Source: Armatimonadota bacterium (GTDB taxonomy: Bacteria > Armatimonadota > Hebobacteria > CAIYQO01). Taken from it: 42,263 nt of DNA. The translations under genes were made by a program, and so were the position numbers. The stretch covers positions 1 through 42,263 of the forward strand of contig JAGUZN010000171.1 in NCBI GenBank assembly GCA_020060775.1, read 5' to 3'. Positions 1 to 8,346 of this stretch are shown one piece after another; the stretch's first letter is position 1, and every line of letters starts with the position of its first letter. Under the pieces are notes generated by a model. That model made no database searches. It was not told where the DNA came from and saw only the letters and a list, made by a program, of their open reading frames with translations.

Positions 1-1382
1 GGATCGAGGTAGACCACCAGATACGGCTGATCGGTGTTGAGCGCCTCGCGCAGTTCGGCGACGCTGGTCGCCCGCATGGCGGTGAAGCCGAGAAGCCCGG
101 GCATGACGGCGCTGTTGCCGGAGGCGACGCCGGTTTGCGGGTGCAGCACGATGCCCTGCACGCCGGCGTGTTGGGCCAGGGCCGATACATCATCGGTCGA
201 TAAGCGTTCCACCCCGGTCAATGTCATCAGCGCGATGTCCAATTGCTGTGCCCACCGCGCGGTGCGGCGCAGCGAGAATTCGTCCAGACGCGGAGCCCCT
301 GCCCACCCCTCGCCGTTGGGGGCGGCGATAAATTCCGCCGGCGTAAACCGTTCGCGCGCCAGCAGCACCTGGTACAACCCCGGGGCATACTGCGCCAGCG
401 GCAACGGCAGCGCGATGCCCACCGGCAGCGCGGCCAGCGCCGGGTCCTCCAGCAGGGGCAGCAGATGATTCGCCGCGTGGTCGAACGATTGGCTGCCGTC
501 CAGGCGCGCGCTGCCGCCGTCATAAATCAGTGTGACGGATAGGCGGTCAGCCGGCAGTTCCGCCTCATCCAGCGCCTGCACCATGGGCTGATCCACGCGC
601 AGCGCCCAGCAGGAGAGATTGGCCGCATCGCGCGCGGGCGTCAGCGATTTTCCACACCGCCCCACTAGGGTCGCCAACGCCTCCAGCGCAGCTTCTCGGT
701 CACCAGCGCGAACATCCGGCATGCCGATGACCTGGCTGCCTTGCGGCAGCGCGGCGATGCGCGCGGCCAGCAACTCGGCTTCCGCCGGCTCGGTCGGCGA
801 TAGGTCGAGGGCCAGCGCGCGTCGACTGACAATGACATCCGCCAGCAGGTGCCCTGTCTCCGGCGCCAGCACCAGCAGCGACGAATCAGTCCTGGCGGCG
901 TACTGCTCAATGGCCCAGCGATAGGCGGAGAGGCGATCCGTCCAGCGGTCGCGCAGGTCGAGCACGGTGGGCAGACCGAGGTCGGTGTGGCTGACGATCA
1001 CCCGGCCCTCGGCCACCGCCGCCGCGGTGAGGGCGATATTGCGCGTCCATGGTTGTGCCGGGCTGTACAGCACCTGCCCGGTGAGCTGCGGCTGTTCCTG
1101 CGCCAGCAGGGCGCCCGGCGTCAAGATCTCCTTGCGCGCGTCGCCCAGGCGGCAGAGCGCGTCCGCCAGGCGGGCATCGGTGTCGTTGCGCACCAGGAAG
1201 ACGGCGCTGTCGAGGCTTGGCCGGCGGTTGAGCGTCCCCTGCAGCGATCCGAGCCAGGTTTCCAGTTCCGGTTGCCCGGTGATCCAGCGCAGATCCACCA
1301 CGCGCACGGTGGGGGGCAGGATAACCGCCGAGGCCGTCACTCCGGCCAGGAGCAGGCAGACGAGCAGAGCACAGTACCGCAT
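1..1382 (-). CDS. Secreted GxGYxYP-like (putative glycoside hydrolase-type) protein, 3' end truncated by window edge
   Basis: Hand translation of the minus strand from ATG at 1382 is open to the window edge (about 460 codons). N-terminus MRYCALLVCLLLAGVTASAVILPPTVRVVDLRWITGQPELETWLGSLQGTLNRRP has a signal peptide and an LQGTLNR segment like GxGYxYP N-terminal domains; FIAAPNGEGWAGAP resembles a degenerate GxGYxYP motif. Missing from the ORF track, probably because no stop lies inside the window. Confidence 0.65.
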   Translation of the reverse strand, partial: MRYCALLVCLLLAGVTASAVILPPTVRVVDLRWITGQPELETWLGSLQGTLNRRPSLDSAVFLVRNDTDARLADALCRLGDARKEILTPGALLAQEQPQLTGQVLYSPAQPWTRNIALTAAAVAEGRVIVSHTDLGLPTVLDLRDRWTDRLSAYRWAIEQYAARTDSSLLVLAPETGHLLADVIVSRRALALDLSPTEPAEAELLAARIAALPQGSQVIGMPDVRAGDREAALEALATLVGRCGKSLTPARDAANLSCWALRVDQPMVQALDEAELPADRLSVTLIYDGGSARLDGSQSFDHAANHLLPLLEDPALAALPVGIALPLPLAQYAPGLYQVLLARERFTPAEFIAAPNGEGWAGAPRLDEFSLRRTARWAQQLDIALMTLTGVERLSTDDVSALAQHAGVQGIVLHPQTGVASGNSAVMPGLLGFTAMRATSVAELREALNTDQPYLVVYLD

Positions 1383-1911
1383 GGGTGATGACTCCTGATA
1401 TTGGGCGCCCGCGGCAGATGTCAGCGACGTGAAGAGGAACTGGCGGTGCTGAGCGCGAATCTGAGCACTATGTCACCGTGATGCGACATCGCAATGGGCC
1501 GTGGGCGCGCGATAGAGTACCATATCGCCGCTGCCGGCGTACACCGGGAGGCATTGGTCCCCCGGCAGGCGGAATCGGGGCGGCACGCATGGTGCTGAAC
1601 GCCCCACCGGGTGGCGTGTGCATCGCGGGGCGACCCTCCGCCCAGACACCGGAAAGCGGTTGTCCTTGTTATCCCCCATTCCCAACCGCGTAAACCTGCC
1701 GGACACGTAGCCGGTTGTGTGTGCACGCATGCCGACGTATGTGACAAATACCTGGCCATTCGTCGGGAGTTTTGACCTGAAAGCGGTTAGATTGCATGGG
1801 AAGAGGATATGATAACGAAGGTGGCGTGCCGTACCGCCTCCTCCTATCGTACGCGGGGGAGAGTTGCGGGCGCACCGGCGGTGGCGAGTGAACGAGGGCG
1901 GCAGTCGACAG

Positions 1912-3483
1912 ATGCTGGTTGCGAAACACCAGGACCGAGGTGAATATCACGGGTCGCGCATCCCCGCGCCGGTTTTCCAGCGCGGCATTGTTGTATTCAC
2001 GCGCGCGCGAGGCTTCTCACTCGCGGAAATTCTCGTCGTCACCATGCTCATCGTGCTCATTGTCGGCATCACGTTGCCGGTGTATTTCAACATAAGCCGC
2101 CGCCAAAAACGTGACACCTGCATCAACCAGTTGTATCAACTCGGAGTCGCCCTGGCCCAGTACCGCGAAGACTACGGCGAATATCCCGCCGCCCCCATGC
2201 CCAGCTTCCTCGAAGCCCCGCGTGCGGTCTGGGCCGGCGATTGGGTGGACGGCGCCGCCTATAAACTCGGCGAGGCCGTGAAAGCCCCCAGCGGCTGGGT
2301 CTTCCGCTGCATTGCCAACCATACCGCCTCCACCGCCAATGAGCCGGGCGTCGGCGCGAACTGGAAGGATGTCTGGGCCTTCTATCCGGAAACGCCCTTT
2401 GTGCATTCGCCGCCGGAAGGCGTCGCCTTCTTTCAGGGCGCCGGCAAAGAGCAGCAACTGATCGTCGAAGATCTATATACCGGCATCACCCCGGTGGAGT
2501 TCACCATCGAGATTATCGCACAGGGCACCCCGGATAAGTTTCAGTGGAAGAAAGACAACGGCACGTTCAGCACGCCCATTGACATTACCGGCAACTTCCA
2601 GGACCTGAGCGATGGTGTGAGGATCAAGTTCCCCGTGACTACCGGATATCAGGTGTTGGATCCCGATCCGGTGAACGGACATCCGGCAGACGCGTGGACA
2701 ATCGCGGTAGGGCTGATTCCGCAGTACTGGCGGCAGTGGGAATTGAATACCACCACGGGGCTGTACGAGTTAGTCGATTTCGAGGGGGTCAACATGCCTG
2801 ACCGTGTGCAGGCTGTCGGTAATAACTCCATGAATCGCAGCGGCCATGGCAACCTGGGGTTGGCTACGCTGTTCTACGAGTATCTGACGGACCGGCGGGA
2901 TTACCTGAAGAGCCGGCGCACGTTTCACTGCCCGACCATGCTCTCGACGGAGAAGCGCGACACCACCGCCGTGCTGGACATCCTGAGCAACATCCCGCAC
3001 TACGATAAGATGGAGCGCTCGTTTGACCCGTTGTGGAATGAATACAACACCTACGATTTCACCTACAACTATGACCAATTTTATAATGGAATCAAGAAGT
3101 TCGACGAGGCGATGGGATTCGGGGAGTTGAACACGCCGCGGCAGTTGCGTAACAAAGACTGCCCGGGCGATACGGTGGTGGCCTGGTGTTACGCCCATGA
3201 CGGCGAACTGCGCACTTTTGCCACGCCCGATCCCGCGAATCCTGATCCGCCTGACGCCTGGGCGCCGGCGAACAATGCCGAACGCACGGTGCAGGAGTTT
3301 GAACGGAGCCGCCGTCGAGAGACCTCACTGGTTCTCTGGGTGGATGGCACCGTGGGGATGATGCGGCCGACGCTGGAGCGGCGTAAAGACAATTACACGG
3401 ATCCGCTCAACCCCTCCGAGACGAATTACGCCTATTACTGGGTACCGCCCTGTCTGTACTCACCGGGAGATTGGCGCAAGTGA
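1912..3483 (+). CDS. Prepilin-type N-methylation domain protein (GspG/GspH/FimU-like) with inserted CBM5/12-like segment
   Basis: RGFSLAEILVVTMLIVLIVGITLPVYFNISRRQKRDTCINQLYQLGVALAQYREDYGEYP is a class III signal/N-methylation motif with Glu5 and GspG-like helix; C-terminal VLWVDGTVGMMRP. Start uncertain (TTG 1864 or ATG 1912). Confidence 0.85.
   Translation: MLVAKHQDRGEYHGSRIPAPVFQRGIVVFTRARGFSLAEILVVTMLIVLIVGITLPVYFNISRRQKRDTCINQLYQLGVALAQYREDYGEYPAAPMPSFLEAPRAVWAGDWVDGAAYKLGEAVKAPSGWVFRCIANHTASTANEPGVGANWKDVWAFYPETPFVHSPPEGVAFFQGAGKEQQLIVEDLYTGITPVEFTIEIIAQGTPDKFQWKKDNGTFSTPIDITGNFQDLSDGVRIKFPVTTGYQVLDPDPVNGHPADAWTIAVGLIPQYWRQWELNTTTGLYELVDFEGVNMPDRVQAVGNNSMNRSGHGNLGLATLFYEYLTDRRDYLKSRRTFHCPTMLSTEKRDTTAVLDILSNIPHYDKMERSFDPLWNEYNTYDFTYNYDQFYNGIKKFDEAMGFGELNTPRQLRNKDCPGDTVVAWCYAHDGELRTFATPDPANPDPPDAWAPANNAERTVQEFERSRRRETSLVLWVDGTVGMMRPTLERRKDNYTDPLNPSETNYAYYWVPPCLYSPGDWRK
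2227..2376 (+). other. Domain: CBM5/12-like (chitin-binding type 3-like) insertion in the GspG-like pilin
   Basis: VWAGDWVDGAAYKLGEAVKAPSGWVFRCIANHTASTANEPGVGANWKDVW fits the W..G.aY..Ge.V....gw.frCi..HTs....P......W pattern. Confidence 0.6.
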
Positions 3484-3491
3484 CGACATGC

Positions 3492-6467
3492 ATGGCAACA
3501 CGCCGGCGCACGCCGCACCACCAGGGGTTCACCCTGGTGGAGGTGCTGGTTGCCATCCTTATCTTATTGGTGGGGGTAATTGCCGCACTGCGCATCTTTC
3601 CGCCGGGCTTCAATGCCATGAGCGAGACGCAGCGCAGCTACACCGGCCTGCGCCTGCTGGATAAAACGGTGAGCGCGTTCGAGCAGGATCCCGATACCGT
3701 GCCCGAGGGCATCTTCCCGCTGGATGACAGCATGATGCCCGCGCAGATTACCGAGGCTCCGGTGAACTTCTTCGACGACCTGCGCTCCGTCGACTTCCAG
3801 GCCATGGACAATGACTGGAACTGGTTCGCCAAGCATTTCTATCCGCTGGGCGCTTCCGCCACCGTGCCCACCTCGCCCTGGCCGCTCTGGCAGCCGGTCA
3901 GCACGCGCGCCATGCGCCGGGTGCAGGGCGAACGCTGCGTGATCCCGTCGGAGCTGTCATTCGGCCTGCTCGCCGTGGTCACCGGCGACAACGGCGGATC
4001 AACGCAGATCGATGTCGATGACTCCAGCCAGTTGGCGCCCGGCATGCGCATTCGCATCCGCCATTACAACAGCGGGTCGGGGACGTACGTCATCAATACC
4101 TGCACCATCGACACCGTGCCGTCTTCGACGCGCATCACCGTGCTGGAGAGCGTGACAGTAGCGGCCGGCGCGGCTATCACGCCCGCCGATGCGCTGGGGT
4201 ACTCGCCCAAGCACTTCCCGCGCTTCGGGCCGATTCTGCCCGACGGAACGGTCGAGTATGTCAGTGGTCGCCGCCTGTACACTCTCCGTGAAAGTAATAG
4301 TGAGTTAACGCCGGTGAGCGTGTATGACCTGCGTTATCGCCGGGTAAGCCAGTCGGAACTGGATTATCTGGTGCAGACGAAAGCCAAAAATGCGCTGGTC
4401 GGATCGATCACGTTCGACGGCCAGGGGCTGAACGATCTGACGGTAAGCGGCACCTTCACCGGCTCGGAAGCCACTACCTACCGCGTGGAGATCGATGGCG
4501 CCGGCGCACCAGACACCTTCCGCTGGTCGGACGGCGTGGGCGCCGGATGGGACGAAGAGCTTGTGCCCATCCCCGCCCCGGGCACGGGATACGCGTTAAA
4601 CAACGGCGTCGTGGTCAGTTTCGAGCATGACGCCGGCCACACGCTGCTGGCCAACACCGGATGGTCCTTCACCGTCGAGAATCCATCGGACAAGCTGTAC
4701 TACGCCTGCGATTATCAGCAGAATAGAATCTACCTGTTGCCCGCGCCGGCGAAACGCGCGGTCCGCATCGCCTACTACACCTACAATGCGACGAACGGCT
4801 CGATTGCCAGCCGCACGGAAACTGTGACGATCAACGCCTCCACCTCGCAGGCCTTGGACACGGTGTCCGTGCCGGTGAATGCGAGTGAGCGCGTGATCCC
4901 GGGCAGCGAGCAGGTCAATCGCGCCTATCACTTCAACCCGCAGGCGGCGCTCGATGCCTCGCAGTTGGCCAGCGGCCAGTACTATATGGATATCGTGGGG
5001 GTGCTCACCGCTCCTGCCGCCAACGGCACAGCCATCCTGCAGGTGAATAAGCCGGAGCTCTTCTCAGTGGGGCAGGATGTGCAGATCCGCACGGCAGACG
5101 GCAGCGCCACCCAGACCCTGGGGAGCGTGCAGAGCATCGATGTCGCTGCGGATACGATTACCGTCGAAACCGCGCTGGCCCAGAGCTATCCAATCGGGGC
5201 GTTAGTCATCCCCAACACGCTGGCCGACAACCTCATCCTCGGGGCGATCTACTTCTCGCGCGAGGATGCCGGGCGCAAGGTGAAGATCGACTACACCATC
5301 GCCGACTGGAATATCCTGCACGAGGACCTCGCGGTGGATGGCGAGGGGTTCTTTACCCTGTCCGTCGAGGACCCCAAAGTGCGCAACACCGGGCGGTCGG
5401 CGCGCGAGCGCAATACCTGGGGACTCTATGGGCCGATGCAGCCTGACGGGGCGAGTGCCGACAACATCGTGATGGGGCTGCTCGATCTGCGCACCGGCTA
5501 CACCTATTACGTGGTCACCAACACCGCCACCAAACGCCGGCCCGACTATCGCGTCGTGTCGCTCTCGCCGTCGGCCCCCGCGCTGGCCATCGACCTCACG
5601 CGCGCGCAGTACGGACGCATACGCCTGGGCAAAGTGGGCAGCGGCGGCACCGAGTGGGAAGCGTTGAACGGGACGACCTATCGCGTCTTCTACCGCGCCG
5701 AGCGCAACTGGATGCTGCAAGTCTACCGCCCGCCCGCGCAGTTCCTTTTCACCAGCGATCAGACGACCGTCATGTGGAAAGAGTTCTCGGTGGAGAATCA
5801 AACGATCAACTCGCAGGTGATCTACGGTAAAACGGTGTACGTGCCCGCGGTGTATGCCGGCCAGACGGTTGCCGTCGATTATCAATACGACGAACCGCTG
5901 TGCACGGTCACGCAGAATGCGACCGCCGGCGATACCACGCTGACGGTGAACAACACCGGTCAGCTTGCCGTTGATATGAAACTGCTGCTGATGGTGTTCA
6001 ATAAGCAAACCGGTGAACTGGGTGCGGTGGAACGCTACACCGTCACCGGAATCACCTCGACCACTGACTTCACGCTGGACAGCACCACAGCGCCAGGCAC
6101 GGGGTTGGCCAGTGACATTGACCTGACGAACCAGCGTGTGCAACTGGTGCCCGACCGCACGACGAGCAGTAATGCCCAGTGGCCTCCCAAGCGGGTGAGC
6201 GGCGAGACGCACACCATTCCCGCCTGGCAACAGGGAGAGAGCACGCGCACGTTCCGCCTGCGGCATATCCCCGCAGCGGGCACCCTCATCACCCTGCGCG
6301 GGGTGTCGGTGACGGTGCGCGCGCTCTGGCTGCAGCCGCGCAGCGGCGAAGTGGTGCAGTTCAGCCGCAGCGCCATTGATGCGAATAACAAGCTGCCCAT
6401 CGTCACCCGCATTCCCGACCGCTGGCAATCGCGTGCGGTGACGATCACACTGCCGTTTACCAAGTAA
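3492..6467 (+). CDS. PilV/GspI-like prepilin with very long C-terminal beta-rich region
   Basis: MATRRRTPHHQ|GFTLVEVLVAILILLVGVIAALRIFPPGFNAM: short basic leader, prepilin cleavage site, Glu5. The 998-aa ORF from TTG 3471 overlaps the upstream gene; ATG 3492 gives a typical leader. Confidence 0.87.
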   Translation: MATRRRTPHHQGFTLVEVLVAILILLVGVIAALRIFPPGFNAMSETQRSYTGLRLLDKTVSAFEQDPDTVPEGIFPLDDSMMPAQITEAPVNFFDDLRSVDFQAMDNDWNWFAKHFYPLGASATVPTSPWPLWQPVSTRAMRRVQGERCVIPSELSFGLLAVVTGDNGGSTQIDVDDSSQLAPGMRIRIRHYNSGSGTYVINTCTIDTVPSSTRITVLESVTVAAGAAITPADALGYSPKHFPRFGPILPDGTVEYVSGRRLYTLRESNSELTPVSVYDLRYRRVSQSELDYLVQTKAKNALVGSITFDGQGLNDLTVSGTFTGSEATTYRVEIDGAGAPDTFRWSDGVGAGWDEELVPIPAPGTGYALNNGVVVSFEHDAGHTLLANTGWSFTVENPSDKLYYACDYQQNRIYLLPAPAKRAVRIAYYTYNATNGSIASRTETVTINASTSQALDTVSVPVNASERVIPGSEQVNRAYHFNPQAALDASQLASGQYYMDIVGVLTAPAANGTAILQVNKPELFSVGQDVQIRTADGSATQTLGSVQSIDVAADTITVETALAQSYPIGALVIPNTLADNLILGAIYFSREDAGRKVKIDYTIADWNILHEDLAVDGEGFFTLSVEDPKVRNTGRSARERNTWGLYGPMQPDGASADNIVMGLLDLRTGYTYYVVTNTATKRRPDYRVVSLSPSAPALAIDLTRAQYGRIRLGKVGSGGTEWEALNGTTYRVFYRAERNWMLQVYRPPAQFLFTSDQTTVMWKEFSVENQTINSQVIYGKTVYVPAVYAGQTVAVDYQYDEPLCTVTQNATAGDTTLTVNNTGQLAVDMKLLLMVFNKQTGELGAVERYTVTGITSTTDFTLDSTTAPGTGLASDIDLTNQRVQLVPDRTTSSNAQWPPKRVSGETHTIPAWQQGESTRTFRLRHIPAAGTLITLRGVSVTVRALWLQPRSGEVVQFSRSAIDANNKLPIVTRIPDRWQSRAVTITLPFTK

Positions 6468-6525
6468 GGGCCGGAAGTGGGTATATAGATAACGAGAGAG
6501 CGCCCGGAGCGATAGGCGTAAAAGC

Positions 6526-8283
6526 ATGATGAAGCGCTATCACGGCATAACGCTGGTTGAATTATTGGTGGCCATCGGCATCACGCTGGTGGTGGTGACG
6601 CTGCTCGGCTACCCCATCATCATGGCCTTTGGCTACATCCAGAAGGCGCGCGCGCGCGCCGATGCCCTGCGCGCCGGCCAGCAGGCGGTGCAGCAACTGC
6701 AGCGCGAACTCAATACCGCCTCCTACATCTACGACCTGCCGCCCGACGGCAGCTTTGTCACCTTCCTGAAGGATGACGGCACTGATGATGATGCCACGGC
6801 TCTCGGCATGCCCATGACCATGGAGGGAGAGGCGACCCTGGTGCGCTATGCCCAGGTGCTGGACTTCCCCTGGTACGAAAACAGCGGGAACTGGGTGGCC
6901 CTCAAGCCGAACTACGCGCGCAAACTCGATACGAACCTCAACCCTGGCGATGTGTACGACGGGCACTATTCGCCCTTCCATGATCCCAAGCGACAGGGCT
7001 ATTTGCAGAATCCGTTCATCCTGGGGCGGTACGCGGAAACACTCGCTTGGGCGAGCTGCGATGTCTGGAGTATTTTGCCCACTGGCAGCGTTCCGGCGGC
7101 TCCGCTGAAAGGTGAATACCTGACGGAAACTGCGGCCCAAGAGATCGGCAATACCACGCGCTTTGAGCCACTCTGGCGCTGGTTCCGCAACAACGTGCAG
7201 TCCATCACCCCCTACGGCGACGACTGGGATGTGCCGCGCTTCCAGGCCACGCCGCTGCGCCAGCAGACCGAGACGCTGACGCCGGTCAAGGACATGGCAG
7301 GCCGCCGGCTGCACACTGTGTTCATGGCGCGCTACCCGCTGTGGGGCGGGCGCAACAGCGACCTCGACCTGATGGATGACGTCGCGTTGAACACGATTTT
7401 CGATTGTACCGAGGCCGATATACGGCAGTGGTATCCGCTCTATCCGCTGGGCGTCAATCCCTATGGCTACCAGATCAAGATCTTCGACAAGCACGGCACC
7501 CTGGTCTACGGCCCGAGCAGCAGCGGCGGCCTGCGCGCCCAACGGCACGTGATGGAGTGGCCCCCGGTGCGGCGCGCAGAGGTATCGCTATCGGATACCG
7601 ATTGGTATGACGCCTGGTATGCCGCCGTGATGCGCCAGCGCCACGAGGGCAGGGTGGTGGCCGCCCAGCCGCTGCGCATCACCCAGTTGTATCGGGTGGC
7701 CGCGGAAGATGTGAACGGCCTGTTCGCTTATCGCCTGCCCACGCCCGAGGATGGGCAATCACTCTCCGCCGACCCGGCAGTGCGCGCGCTGCAGGACCAA
7801 ATCGTCTGGGATCCCAACCTGACCTATCGCGTCACCCTGCCGGAACAGATGGAAGTCGGAAATACGGTGTATCGATTGGTCGATAAGAACCCCGTCTCCA
7901 CCGATCCCGATGATTTGCCCGGGCCCGGCGAGTATTGCCTGAAATACAAGGTGGCGGGGCTGGATGATGCGCGCAAGTATGGCATCCCCTGCAGCCGCTT
8001 TGAGCCGGACTGGGGGCTCTGCTCGCGCCTCCTGCTGTTCGGCGAAAATCCGACCTCCGCATCGATTACCAGTACCGTGTTCCCGACGTTCGATATTTGT
8101 GATTTACAGCCGGGCGACGTGGTGGTGGCCACCTATACCACCAAAGCCGTGCTGGACATCGCCCTGACGGTGAGCCGCCGCGACGGTGCGGCGAAAGAAC
8201 CCGAGCAATCGCGGCAGGATGCCACGACGGTCATGCGCGTGGAAGCGCGTAATGCCCTGAAGCGCATGCGGGAGAATCCGTAA
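6526..8283 (+). CDS. PilW/GspJ-like prepilin
   Basis: MMKRYHG|ITLVELLVAIGITLVVVTLLGYPIIMAFGYIQKARARADALRAGQQAVQQLQRELNTASYIYD: prepilin motif plus GspJ/PilW-like helix. Confidence 0.85.
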   Translation: MMKRYHGITLVELLVAIGITLVVVTLLGYPIIMAFGYIQKARARADALRAGQQAVQQLQRELNTASYIYDLPPDGSFVTFLKDDGTDDDATALGMPMTMEGEATLVRYAQVLDFPWYENSGNWVALKPNYARKLDTNLNPGDVYDGHYSPFHDPKRQGYLQNPFILGRYAETLAWASCDVWSILPTGSVPAAPLKGEYLTETAAQEIGNTTRFEPLWRWFRNNVQSITPYGDDWDVPRFQATPLRQQTETLTPVKDMAGRRLHTVFMARYPLWGGRNSDLDLMDDVALNTIFDCTEADIRQWYPLYPLGVNPYGYQIKIFDKHGTLVYGPSSSGGLRAQRHVMEWPPVRRAEVSLSDTDWYDAWYAAVMRQRHEGRVVAAQPLRITQLYRVAAEDVNGLFAYRLPTPEDGQSLSADPAVRALQDQIVWDPNLTYRVTLPEQMEVGNTVYRLVDKNPVSTDPDDLPGPGEYCLKYKVAGLDDARKYGIPCSRFEPDWGLCSRLLLFGENPTSASITSTVFPTFDICDLQPGDVVVATYTTKAVLDIALTVSRRDGAAKEPEQSRQDATTVMRVEARNALKRMRENP

Positions 8284-8346
8284 GCGCGTGGGCCGTGTAA
8301 TCGAATAATAGTGATAATTACCATGCGTTCATCGGTACACGACATT

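Noticed and set aside
34-1398. Plus-strand ORFs in the first 1.4 kb (e.g. 849-1388)
   Set aside because: They overlap the continuous minus-strand frame with signal peptide, which is the better coding candidate.
1772-1813. Possible sigma70 promoter (TTGACC ... TATGAT)
   Set aside because: The spacer is about 30 bp; no acceptable -35/-10 pair.
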